Shown here: positions 1 to 6,576 of the stretch, piece by piece
Numbering within the stretch: the first letter of the stretch is position 1
Layout of the letters: each line of letters begins with the position of its first letter
NCBI RefSeq assembly: GCF_964229645.1
Contig: NZ_CAXREX010000074.1
Coordinates: 1-6,576, forward strand
Length of the DNA stretch: 6,576 bases
Source of the DNA: Nioella sp964229645
GTDB lineage: Bacteria > Pseudomonadota > Alphaproteobacteria > Rhodobacterales > Rhodobacteraceae
Direction of reading: 5' to 3'
Made by a program: the position numbers and the translations under genes
Notes under the pieces: generated by a model
The model's input: only the letters and a program-made list of their open reading frames with translations
Told to the model about the DNA's origin: nothing
Databases searched by the model: none

Positions 1-881
1 ACGAAACGTTCCGAAATGGTCAGGTTCAGCGGGTAGGTGAAGCGCTTGCCCGCTAGCCGTATGTCGCCCAGGAAATCGCCGAAGCGAGGCCGCAGGATGT
101 CCAGGTAGGCACCGTCATCAAGCGCATTGATTTCGGCGGCACGGGCGTGGGTCTCGCTCCAGACGATGGAACAGCGATTGCCCGGAAGCGGCAGGATCGC
201 CAGCGGCCCGGCTGGCATGAAGAACTGATGCGCGATGCCGTGATGGGGCAGATCATGGGCCAGCGAACAGACAAGCGCTGTCTGCCCGTAATCCCATCCA
301 AGGCGCTTGATGCCAGCGCGCGCGCCGGTGCCGCTCTGCCGTCCGTCGGCACCAACGAGGAGCTGGCCAGTCAGGACGCGCCCATCCTCCAGCGTGACCG
401 AAGCCGGGCCAGAAATATCCTGCGCCACGACCTTGGCCCTGGGAAGGTGGGTGACGTTCGGATCACTCTCCATCCGGGCCAGCAGTGCCTGCCGCAGGAA
501 GCGGTCCTCCAGCATGTAGCCCATCGGGCCTTCTTCCAATTCGTCGCGTTCGAAATGCAGGAAGAACGGGGAAGGGCCTTCGCCGGCGCGCCCGTCGCTG
601 GCTTTGATCTCGTGCATGGGCTGCGCGTTGGCTTTCACCGCATCCCATATGCCGATTGCCTGCAAGAGCCGGGCAGAGGCAAGGGCCAGCGCGTAGGAGC
701 GACCGTCGAACGTGTCGGCGTCGCGGGTTTCCGCGGGCAGCGCGTCGATCACGGTGCTGGTCAGACCCGCCTGCGACAGGGCGAGGGCAAGACAGGGGCC
801 GTTCAGGCCACCGCCAACGATGAGGATATCACAGTCCAGTGCCATGCCTCGCAATATGTCGTCTCGCGCGGGATTGTCCAT
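1..881 (-). CDS. ubiH: UbiH/COQ6-family FAD-dependent hydroxylase (C-terminus cut by window edge)
   Basis: Reading the minus strand from an ATG at 881 gives about 293 codons with no stop, running off the left edge. The N-terminus has the FAD-binding Rossmann strand DILIVGGGLNG (residues 18-28, glycines 23, 24, 25 and 28), and the internal motif GADGRQS (residues 177-183, D179) is the DG motif of flavoprotein aromatic hydroxylases. The UbiH/UbiF/COQ6 family hydroxylates the ubiquinone ring at the inner membrane using FAD, NAD(P)H and O2. Family members are near 400 residues, so roughly 100, including the second FAD-contacting GD motif, lie outside the window. The start is uncertain: ATGs at 927, 924, 881 and 845 are all in frame and none has a well-spaced ribosome binding site. 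The 845 start gives the short N-terminus usual in the family, but its GAGG lies only one base from the ATG. The exact ring position hydroxylated cannot be told, and UbiL or UbiF-like activity is possible. The gene is divergent from the amidase. Confidence 0.88.
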   Translation of the reverse strand, partial: MDNPARDDILRGMALDCDILIVGGGLNGPCLALALSQAGLTSTVIDALPAETRDADTFDGRSYALALASARLLQAIGIWDAVKANAQPMHEIKASDGRAGEGPSPFFLHFERDELEEGPMGYMLEDRFLRQALLARMESDPNVTHLPRAKVVAQDISGPASVTLEDGRVLTGQLLVGADGRQSGTGARAGIKRLGWDYGQTALVCSLAHDLPHHGIAHQFFMPAGPLAILPLPGNRCSIVWSETHARAAEINALDDGAYLDILRPRFGDFLGDIRLAGKRFTYPLNLTISERF

Positions 882-902
882 GTGGCACACGCCCGCTAGC
901 GT
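874..902 (+). promoter_or_regulatory. Weak candidate promoter for the amidase gene
   Basis: A TTGTCC hexamer (874-879) and a TAGCGT hexamer (897-902) are separated by 17 bases. They match the sigma-70 consensus at four of six and three of six positions. Transcription would begin around 909, leaving a leader of about two dozen bases before the amidase ATG. The elements lie over the 5' end of the divergent hydroxylase gene, because only about 50 bases separate the two genes. A match this weak occurs by chance often, so this is a suggestion only. Confidence 0.22.
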
Positions 903-920
903 GGCCCGCGACATCATGGC

Positions 921-926
921 GGAGGA
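921..926 (+). promoter_or_regulatory. Ribosome binding site that fixes the amidase start
   Basis: GGAGGA lies six bases before the ATG at 933. A second, out-of-frame ATG at 928 is only one base downstream of the site, too close to be used, and its frame ends at 1014. The spacing therefore selects 933 as the amidase start. Confidence 0.7.
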
Positions 927-932
927 CATGCG

Positions 933-2261
933 ATGCGGGACGATTGGCAGAACCTGGGCGTGGCGGATCTGGGCCGGGCGATCGGCGCCGGAGAGATCGA
1001 CCCTGTGGACCTGACCGAGGCTTACCTCGACGCCATTGCCGGGCATGGTTACGCGGATCGCATCTATTCGGTGGTTACGGCGTCCCGCGCCCGCGCCGAG
1101 GCGGCAGCCGCGTCGGACCGCGCACGCCTTGGTGTGCGACGTGGCCTGTTGGACGGTGTGCCGCTGTCGTGGAAAGACCTGTTCGATAGCGCCGGCGACG
1201 AGACGAAGGCGGGCTCTGACCTTCTGGCGGGCCGGGTGCCCGACGCGGATTGCGAGGTGCTGGCCAAGGCCACGCGCGCGGGCATGGTCTGCCTTGGCAA
1301 GACGCATATGAGTGAGCTCGCCTTCTCCGGTCTCGGCATCAACCCGATCACCCAAACCCCGCCCAATATCCACGATCCCGAGCTTGTGCCGGGCGGATCC
1401 TCGTCGGGGGCAGCGGCCTCGACCGCCTACGGGCTGGCGCCAGCCGGGATCGGCTCGGACACGGGCGGTTCGGTCCGCATTCCGTCGGCCTTCAATGATC
1501 TCGTCGGGCTCAAGACGACCTCGGGTCGGCTGTCACTTGCTGGTGTGGTGCCGCTTTGCGAGCGCTTCGATACCGTGGGGCCGCTGGCCAAGACGGTTGA
1601 GGATTGTGCCCATCTGCTGGCTGTCATGGAAGGCGGCAAGCCTGCCGATCTGGACGGGGCAAGCCTGAAGGGCCGTCGGTTCCTCGTGCTTGACACCTAC
1701 ACCGGTGACGTGCGCGAGGCTCCTGCCAAGGGCTTTGCCCATGCACTCGACCGGATGGCGAAGGCGGGGGCCGAGATCAGCCATGGCACCGTCGACGGGA
1801 TCGAAACCGCCATGGACCTGGCCCCGATCCTCTTTACCTCCGAAGCCTATGGCACCTGGAAACATGCGATCGAGGCCGCGCCCGAAAAGATGTTCCCGCG
1901 CATCCTGGAACGGTTCCGGTCCGGGGCCGGGTTCGCCGCAGCCGATTACGTTGCTGCCTGGCAGTTCCTGGAACATTTGCGTGGCGAATGGGCGGCGCAG
2001 GTCGCGGGCTATGACGCGGTTCTGTTGCCAACGGCACCGAACCTGCCGCCGCATGCAGGCCGCCTGATGGAAGACGACGACTATTACGTCACCGAGAACC
2101 TGCTGACCTTGCGCAACACCCGTGTGGGCAACCTGATGGGCCTGTCGGCCCTGACCCTTCCGACCGGCGTGCCGGGCACGGGGATCATGCTGCTTGGGCG
2201 TCCGTTCGGAGAAGAGGCACTGCTGAGGATTGGCAAGGCGACTGAAGCGGCGCTGACCTGA
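933..2261 (+). CDS. Amidase-signature family amidase
   Basis: This is a 442-residue member of the amidase signature (GatA-like) family, serine hydrolases that cleave carboxamide bonds and release ammonia or an amine. All three catalytic residues are visible: K81 in GVPLSWKDLF, the cis-serine S156 in GGSSSG (154-159), and the nucleophile S180 in GSDTGGSVRIP. The stretch 154-185 fits the family signature pattern, as I read it. There is no signal peptide, so it is probably cytoplasmic. At 442 residues it is somewhat shorter than typical GatA subunits, and no gatB or gatC is next to it, so a stand-alone amidase is more likely than a tRNA amidotransferase subunit. The substrate cannot be read from sequence. 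The start at 933 follows a well-placed GGAGGA. The gene is followed by a probable terminator, which makes it likely a single-gene unit. Base composition resembles its neighbours. Confidence 0.92.
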   Translation: MRDDWQNLGVADLGRAIGAGEIDPVDLTEAYLDAIAGHGYADRIYSVVTASRARAEAAAASDRARLGVRRGLLDGVPLSWKDLFDSAGDETKAGSDLLAGRVPDADCEVLAKATRAGMVCLGKTHMSELAFSGLGINPITQTPPNIHDPELVPGGSSSGAAASTAYGLAPAGIGSDTGGSVRIPSAFNDLVGLKTTSGRLSLAGVVPLCERFDTVGPLAKTVEDCAHLLAVMEGGKPADLDGASLKGRRFLVLDTYTGDVREAPAKGFAHALDRMAKAGAEISHGTVDGIETAMDLAPILFTSEAYGTWKHAIEAAPEKMFPRILERFRSGAGFAAADYVAAWQFLEHLRGEWAAQVAGYDAVLLPTAPNLPPHAGRLMEDDDYYVTENLLTLRNTRVGNLMGLSALTLPTGVPGTGIMLLGRPFGEEALLRIGKATEAALT

Positions 2262-2272
2262 AGGCCACAGCT

Positions 2273-2306
2273 GCGCCCCTGTCTGGACATGGGCGCGCGC
2301 GTTTTT
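2273..2306 (+). terminator. Probable intrinsic terminator after the amidase
   Basis: The arm at 2273-2282 pairs with 2287-2296 (GCGCCC against GGGCGC, then one C-T mismatch, then three more pairs) around a four-base CTGG loop. A run of five T begins at 2302, about five bases past the stem. The hairpin starts 12 bases after the amidase stop codon and fits the 3' end of that transcript. The gap between stem and T-run is longer than ideal, so termination may be partial. Confidence 0.45.
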
Positions 2307-2368
2307 CTGGACCAAAGCCCTTCAAGCCGTTAACCTGCCGACAAACAGGGCGAAAAACGACCCTGAGC

Positions 2369-2373
2369 AGAGG
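2369..2373 (+). promoter_or_regulatory. Ribosome binding site of the aminotransferase gene
   Basis: AGAGG lies five bases before the ATG at 2379. It supports that start over later in-frame methionines. No convincing -35/-10 pair is seen in the 70 bases upstream. Confidence 0.55.
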
Positions 2374-2378
2374 CAGTA

Positions 2379-3563
2379 ATGGCATTTCCTGAGCGGTTTT
2401 CGAACCTGCCAGCATACGCGTTCCCGCGTCTTCGGGCGCTTCTCGACCCCCATGCGCCGGGGGCCGATCCGATCGACATGACGATCGGGGAACCGAAACA
2501 CGCCTTCCCGGATTGGGTTTCCACGGTCATTGCCGACAATGCCGCAGGTTTTGGCAGGTATCCCGCCAATGACGGCACGCCAGAGCTTCAGGCCGCGATC
2601 GCGGGCTGGATCCAGCGCCGCTATGGCGTGAGCATCGACGCCGCAACGCAGATCCTGCCGCTAAACGGCACGCGAGAGGGTCTCTTCAACGCCTGCATCG
2701 CGCTCTGCCCCGAAACCAAACGCGGCAAACAGCCCGTGGTTCTGACGCCCAACCCGTTCTACCAGGTCTACGCCGTTGCAGCGCTGGCCGTGGGGGCAGA
2801 GCCCGTTTATGTGCCGGCGACCGATGCCACCGGGAACCTGCCCGACTATGCCAGCTTGCCGTCGGACATTCTGGACCGGACTGCCGTTGCCTATATCTGC
2901 TCGCCCGCCAATCCACAGGGCGCGGTGGCGGATGAAAGCTACTGGCGTGACCTGATTTCACTCGCCGAACAGCACGATTTCCAGATCTTCTCGGATGAAT
3001 GCTATTCCGAGATCTACCGTGAGGCTCCGCCCGTGGGGGCGTTGCAGGTTGCCGAACGGATGGGCGCAGACCCGGAACGGGTGGTTCTGTTCAACTCGTT
3101 GTCCAAGCGGTCGAACCTTGCCGGGCTTCGGTCTGGTTTCGCGGCAGGTGGTCCGGACAGCGTGAAGCGGCTTAAGCAATTGCGCGCCTATGCAGGTGCC
3201 CCCCTGCCGGGTCCGCTGCAGGCGGTTGCGGCGCGGGCGTGGTCCGATGAAGACCACGTGACCCGGAACCGCGCACTCTACGCCGAGAAATACGAGATTG
3301 CAGATGACATCTTTTCCGGCCTTCAGGGCTACATGCCGCCAGAGGCCGGGTTTTTCCTGTGGTTGCCCGTCGATGATGGCGAGGCGGCGACGTTGAAATT
3401 GTGGCGCGAGTCAGGGGTTCGGGTTCTGCCCGGCGCTTACCTGGCACGCGAGGTGAACGGCCATACGCCGGGCGCGGACCGGATCCGCGTGGCGATGGTG
3501 GCGGAAAAAGACGACATGCGGCGCGGGCTGACCAGGCTCCGCGACTGCCTGTATCAAGGGTGA
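2379..3563 (+). CDS. Class I/II PLP-dependent aminotransferase, similar to succinyldiaminopimelate aminotransferase (DapC)
   Basis: This is a 394-residue fold-type I aminotransferase of full family length. Visible cofactor and substrate residues are N178 in SPANPQG, D206 and Y209 in FSDECYSEIY, the PLP-binding lysine K243 in SLSKRSNLAGLRSG, R251 for the phosphate, and R370 in RIRVAMV for the substrate carboxylate. The stretches LNGTREGLF, NPFYQVY and SLSKRSN resemble proteobacterial DapC proteins. Those move an amino group from glutamate to N-succinyl-2-amino-6-oxopimelate in the diaminopimelate/lysine pathway, supplying peptidoglycan. That function is inferred from residue patterns. An aspartate or other amino acid aminotransferase remains possible, so no symbol is given. 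The protein is probably cytoplasmic. Its stop codon lies 11 bases before ftsK, whose ribosome binding site overlaps it, so the two are probably co-transcribed. A terminator separates it from the amidase. Confidence 0.93.
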   Translation: MAFPERFSNLPAYAFPRLRALLDPHAPGADPIDMTIGEPKHAFPDWVSTVIADNAAGFGRYPANDGTPELQAAIAGWIQRRYGVSIDAATQILPLNGTREGLFNACIALCPETKRGKQPVVLTPNPFYQVYAVAALAVGAEPVYVPATDATGNLPDYASLPSDILDRTAVAYICSPANPQGAVADESYWRDLISLAEQHDFQIFSDECYSEIYREAPPVGALQVAERMGADPERVVLFNSLSKRSNLAGLRSGFAAGGPDSVKRLKQLRAYAGAPLPGPLQAVAARAWSDEDHVTRNRALYAEKYEIADDIFSGLQGYMPPEAGFFLWLPVDDGEAATLKLWRESGVRVLPGAYLAREVNGHTPGADRIRVAMVAEKDDMRRGLTRLRDCLYQG

Positions 3564-3568
3564 GGTGA
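3562..3568 (+). promoter_or_regulatory. Strong ribosome binding site of ftsK overlapping the upstream stop codon
   Basis: GAGGTGA matches the complement of the 16S rRNA 3' tail over seven bases and lies six bases before the ftsK ATG. Its first two bases are the last two of the aminotransferase TGA stop (3561-3563). Ribosomes finishing the upstream gene would therefore sit on this site, which suggests translational coupling. Confidence 0.75.
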
Positions 3569-3574
3569 CGCAAG

Positions 3575-6460
3575 ATGGCCTATCAAACGCGGCAGAGAGA
3601 TCCCCTTCTGGACAGCCGGATGCAGGCGGTGCTGGAAAAGCGCGGACGCGAAGCGGCAGGGATTGCCCTTATCCTGGCCGGGATCGCGCTGGTTCTTCTG
3701 CTGGTGTCCTACTCTCCGGATGATCCGAGCTGGTGGGCCGCGACCGATGCCGTTCCGCAGAACCTGCTTGGCCGCTTCGGGGCGTCGCTTGCCGCAGTCC
3801 TGATGCTGATCGTCGGGTGGGGTGCCTATGGTTTGGCGGCTGGTGCGCTGGTCTGGGGTGTGCGCCTGTCGGCCCATCTGGGCGGAGAACGCGCGCTGTC
3901 GCGGATCATCTTCCTGCCGATTGCCGTGGCCCTTGCCGCTATCTATGCCGCCACCCATGAACCGCCCGCCGCATGGGACCAGAGCTATGGCCTTGGCGGC
4001 GTGTTCGGCGACACGGTCCTTGGTGCGCTTCTCAACATCCTCCCGCTTGCCGTTGGAACCGGTCTCAAGGTCATGGCCGCGCTGTCCTTCCTGATGATGA
4101 TCGGGCTTGGGCTTTTCGTGCTGGGTGTCAGCTGGCGCGAATTGACGATTGTGTTGCGCTTCATGCTGGTTGGTCTGGTCAATTCGCTGGCCTGGATCGG
4201 GGCGATGTTCGGCCAGGCCGGACGCGAAGCGGGGCAGGCTGCCCTTGATCTGCGAGAGCGTCACCGCGAACGCCGGGTTGTGCGGGCCTCTGCCTATGAC
4301 GATGAGGCGGTCGTTTATGACGAACCCGCAGCGGAAACCACCGCCGAACCTGCACGAGCCCGCCTTGGCCTGCTCAATCGGGTGACTCCCATTCTGCGCC
4401 GCGAGCGGGCGATGGACCCCGAGCCTGAACTGATCGAGCCCACCCCAGTTGCGCCCGCGGATCTGGATGCGCCCGACGACAACCGCATCCGCACCCGCAT
4501 CGCTGATGCGATTCAAAACCGTGTCCGCAGGGCCAACCCCGCCATGGCGGAACCCGTCGAAGAGATCGCCCCGCAGGAACCGATGACCCCGGTTCAGGCT
4601 GCCGTTGCCGCGCGACGGGCAGAGCATATGTCGGCACGTGTCGAGCCGCCGCTGAGCGCCCGGGTGGAACCGCCGCTTACCGCGGCCCATGCCCGCCCCA
4701 CGGACGTGGTCGAAGAACCTGCACCCGAGGTGCAGCTGCATCCCTACGCCGAGCCCGAAGTGCCCGGCGAAGAGATCGAAACCATCCCGCTTCCGCATTC
4801 GGAACGCACCATGGCGCATGGCGGGCCGATTCCGTCGGTGACTGCCGAACCCAAGCGCGTCGTCCAGCACCAGCCGCGCCGCCCGTTGCAGCCGTCGCGC
4901 GCCGCGCGCGCAGAGGCACAGCCCGCCCTGCCGCTGGAAGACCGGGCGCAGGCATATGAATTCCCGCCACTCAACCTTCTGACCAGCCCCACCAGCATTC
5001 AGCGTCATCACCTCAGCGACGAAGCGCTGGAAGAAAACGCGCGCATGCTGGAAAACGTGCTGGATGACTACGGCGTAAAGGGCGAGATCGTCTCGGTGCG
5101 CCCCGGCCCGGTCGTGACCATGTACGAGCTTGAACCGGCCCCGGGGCTCAAGGCCAGCCGGGTGATCGGCCTTGCCGATGACATCGCGCGCAGCATGTCG
5201 GCGCTGTCTGCCCGCGTCTCGACAGTGCCCGGGCGCAGCGTGATCGGTATCGAACTGCCCAACCAGCATCGTGAAAAGGTGGTTCTGCGCGAGATTCTCG
5301 CCAGCCGCGATTTCGGCGACGGCACCCAGAAACTGCCGCTGGCCCTTGGCAAGGATATCGGCGGTGACCCGGTTGTCGCGAATCTCGCCAAGATGCCCCA
5401 CCTTCTGATCGCGGGGACCACGGGCTCGGGCAAATCGGTGGCGATCAACACCATGATCCTCAGCCTGCTCTACAAGCTGACGCCCGAGGAATGCCGCCTG
5501 ATCATGATCGACCCGAAGATGCTGGAACTCAGCGTCTACGATGGCATCCCCCATCTTCTCAGCCCGGTTGTGACCGACCCCAAGAAGGCCGTTGTCGCGC
5601 TCAAATGGGTCGTGGGCGAAATGGAAGAGCGCTACCGCAAGATGTCCAAGATGGGCGTGCGCAATATCGACGGCTATAACGGTCGCGTCGCCGATGCGCA
5701 GGCCAAGGGCGAAATGTTCAGCCGCACGGTGCAGACCGGGTTTGATGATGAAACCGGCGATCCGGTTTTCGAGACCGAGGAATTCGCCCCCGAGAAGATG
5801 CCCTATATCGTCGTCATCGTCGACGAGATGGCCGACCTGATGATGGTCGCGGGCAAGGAAATCGAAGCCTGCATCCAGCGCCTGGCGCAGATGGCGCGTG
5901 CCTCCGGCATTCACATCATCATGGCCACACAGCGCCCGTCGGTCGACGTCATCACCGGCACGATCAAGGCGAACTTCCCGACGCGGATTTCCTTCCACGT
6001 CACGTCGAAGGTCGACAGCCGCACCATCCTGGGTGAACAGGGGGCCGAACAGCTTCTGGGTATGGGTGACATGCTCTACATGGCCGGTGGCGCCAAGATC
6101 ACCCGTGTCCACGGACCCTTCGTCAGCGACGAGGAAGTCGAGGAAATCGTGAGCCATCTCAAGAGCTTCGGTCCGCCCGACTACGCGGCCAGTGTTCTGG
6201 ATGGCCCCGACGAGGAACGGGAAAGCGACATTGACGCGGTGCTTGGGCTTGGTGGCAACACGACCGGCGAAGATGCTCTGTATGATCAGGCCGTTGCCAT
6301 CGTCATCAAGGACCGCAAATGCTCAACCTCCTACATTCAGCGCAAGCTGGCCATCGGCTACAACAAGGCCGCGCGACTGGTTGAACAGATGGAGGATGAA
6401 GGCGTCGTCAGTTCGGCCAACCACGTGGGCAAGCGCGAGGTGCTGGTGCCTGAGCAGTAA
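3575..6460 (+). CDS. ftsK: DNA translocase FtsK
   Basis: This 961-residue protein is the septum-anchored, ATP-driven DNA pump that clears the chromosome from the closing division site and brings dif sites together for XerCD recombination. About four membrane segments are seen in the N-terminus (near 26-46, 70-97, 109-126 and 165-187), with a further hydrophobic stretch at 192-212 that may be a fifth. A Pro/Glu/Ala/Arg-rich linker of about 245 residues follows (roughly 215-460). The alpha domain begins near YEFPPLNLL (461). The RecA-like motor has Walker A GTTGSGKS (614-621, K620) and Walker B with D750 and E751 in VVIVDEMADL, then the conserved MATQRPSVDVITG block. An acidic loop at about 716-742 precedes Walker B. 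I recall similar insertions in other alphaproteobacterial FtsK proteins. The winged-helix gamma domain (about 900-961), with SYIQRKLAIGYNKAARLVEQM, reads polar DNA sites and contacts XerD. The start is fixed by a strong ribosome binding site. The gene is full length with no damage seen, and it lies between the aminotransferase and lolA. Confidence 0.98.
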   Translation: MAYQTRQRDPLLDSRMQAVLEKRGREAAGIALILAGIALVLLLVSYSPDDPSWWAATDAVPQNLLGRFGASLAAVLMLIVGWGAYGLAAGALVWGVRLSAHLGGERALSRIIFLPIAVALAAIYAATHEPPAAWDQSYGLGGVFGDTVLGALLNILPLAVGTGLKVMAALSFLMMIGLGLFVLGVSWRELTIVLRFMLVGLVNSLAWIGAMFGQAGREAGQAALDLRERHRERRVVRASAYDDEAVVYDEPAAETTAEPARARLGLLNRVTPILRRERAMDPEPELIEPTPVAPADLDAPDDNRIRTRIADAIQNRVRRANPAMAEPVEEIAPQEPMTPVQAAVAARRAEHMSARVEPPLSARVEPPLTAAHARPTDVVEEPAPEVQLHPYAEPEVPGEEIETIPLPHSERTMAHGGPIPSVTAEPKRVVQHQPRRPLQPSRAARAEAQPALPLEDRAQAYEFPPLNLLTSPTSIQRHHLSDEALEENARMLENVLDDYGVKGEIVSVRPGPVVTMYELEPAPGLKASRVIGLADDIARSMSALSARVSTVPGRSVIGIELPNQHREKVVLREILASRDFGDGTQKLPLALGKDIGGDPVVANLAKMPHLLIAGTTGSGKSVAINTMILSLLYKLTPEECRLIMIDPKMLELSVYDGIPHLLSPVVTDPKKAVVALKWVVGEMEERYRKMSKMGVRNIDGYNGRVADAQAKGEMFSRTVQTGFDDETGDPVFETEEFAPEKMPYIVVIVDEMADLMMVAGKEIEACIQRLAQMARASGIHIIMATQRPSVDVITGTIKANFPTRISFHVTSKVDSRTILGEQGAEQLLGMGDMLYMAGGAKITRVHGPFVSDEEVEEIVSHLKSFGPPDYAASVLDGPDEERESDIDAVLGLGGNTTGEDALYDQAVAIVIKDRKCSTSYIQRKLAIGYNKAARLVEQMEDEGVVSSANHVGKREVLVPEQ
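4631..4678 (+). repeat. Tandem eight-residue duplication in the FtsK linker
   Basis: Residues 353-360 and 361-368 both read SARVEPPL, directly adjacent. The DNA of the two copies differs in six of the eight codons, five of them at the third base only (serine TCG against AGC is the exception), so the peptide repeat is exact although the DNA repeat is degraded. It lies in the low-complexity linker between the membrane part and the motor. Confidence 0.85.
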
Positions 6461-6519
6461 TCCGCCCTATCGCGCGGACGTGAGGTGCAAAGCGCTGCTG
6501 GCGTGATTAGATGGGACAC

Positions 6520-6576
6520 ATGAAGAACCTGATCCTTGCGGCGGCCCTTTCGGCCGCCTCCACCCTGCCAGCCCTT
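6520..6576 (+). CDS. lolA: Probable outer-membrane lipoprotein carrier LolA, N-terminal fragment
   Basis: Only 19 codons are visible before the window ends. They read as a signal peptide beginning: a short basic start (MKN) and then a hydrophobic run rich in Leu and Ala (LILAAALSAAS). LolA is a periplasmic chaperone that carries lipoproteins from the LolCDE transporter to the outer membrane. The identification rests mostly on position: lolA directly follows ftsK in many proteobacteria, including E. coli, and the alphaproteobacterial order agrees. An in-frame ATG at 6511 would add three residues. The start at 6520 is preferred because GGGA (6513-6516) lies three bases before it and the basic residue then follows the methionine at once, as usual for signal peptides. 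The 59-base gap after ftsK shows no terminator hairpin, so read-through from ftsK is likely. Another exported protein is possible. Confidence 0.68.
   Translation, partial: MKNLILAAALSAASTLPAL

Noticed and set aside
147..899. A 250-codon plus-strand open frame over the hydroxylase gene
   Set aside because: It is codon-aligned antisense to the hydroxylase and open for the same codon-bias reason. The minus strand gives FAD-binding motifs; this frame gives none.
48..900. A ten-base repeat GCCCGCTAGC at 48-57 and 891-900, containing the uncommon CTAG
   Set aside because: It occurs only twice, has no flanking similarity, and one copy simply encodes part of the hydroxylase. It is too short to indicate an element.
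1533..2315. A 260-codon minus-strand open frame over the amidase 3' half
   Set aside because: It is also codon-aligned antisense to the amidase, with no recognisable protein features. It is a compositional artefact.
3554..6157. An 867-codon open frame on the minus strand covering most of ftsK
   Set aside because: Its codons line up exactly with the ftsK codons, so a stop would need a sense TTA, CTA or TCA codon. These are rare in this GC-rich gene, which leaves the antisense frame open. The translation is rich in His, Asp, Arg and Gly with no recognisable domain, while the sense strand encodes a clear FtsK.
3575..6460. Search for polar FtsK-orienting (KOPS) sites of the E. coli type GGGNAGGG
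   Set aside because: None was noticed by eye on either strand, and the motif used in this lineage is not known to me, so no site can be called.
6461..6519. Possible terminator or promoter between ftsK and lolA
   Set aside because: No stem followed by a T-run and no convincing -35/-10 pair is visible. The palindrome AGCGCT (6491-6496) alone is not enough.

Overview
This window looks like ordinary chromosomal DNA from an alphaproteobacterium, most likely of the Rhodobacteraceae (Rhodobacter/Roseobacter group). The reasons are the high GC content, the strong preference for G/C in third codon positions (TTA, CTA and TCA codons are nearly absent), the residue-level character of the proteins, and a gene order I recall from that family (UbiH-type hydroxylase, amidase, aminotransferase, ftsK, lolA). 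The lineage is inferred from recall; no search was run.

Layout. From the left edge to about 881, on the minus strand, lies the first ~293 codons of a UbiH/COQ6-family FAD monooxygenase, whose C-terminus is outside the window. A short divergent gap (882-932) separates it from a plus-strand amidase-signature enzyme (933-2261) with a complete Lys/cis-Ser/Ser triad. A 117-base gap follows, with a probable intrinsic terminator (2273-2306) and then the start of a fold-type I PLP aminotransferase resembling succinyldiaminopimelate aminotransferases (2379-3563). Eleven bases later, with a ribosome binding site overlapping the aminotransferase stop codon, begins a full-length DNA translocase FtsK (3575-6460). 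The right edge holds the first ~19 codons of a probable lolA (6520 onward), which encodes a periplasmic lipoprotein chaperone precursor.

How the genes relate. The aminotransferase, ftsK and lolA point the same way with short gaps and probably form one envelope/cell-division transcription unit: a possible diaminopimelate step (cell wall precursor and lysine), the septal DNA pump, and outer-membrane lipoprotein delivery. The ftsK-lolA adjacency is also found in Escherichia coli. The amidase appears to be a separate unit. The hydroxylase is a ubiquinone biosynthesis function read in the opposite direction.

I found no convincing undescribed system, mobile element, CRISPR array or RNA gene. The most eye-catching structure, an 867-codon open frame antisense to ftsK, is explained by codon bias. 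The findings offered are small: an in-frame peptide duplication in the FtsK linker with recoded copies, overlapping expression signals, ambiguous start sites and weak intergenic elements.
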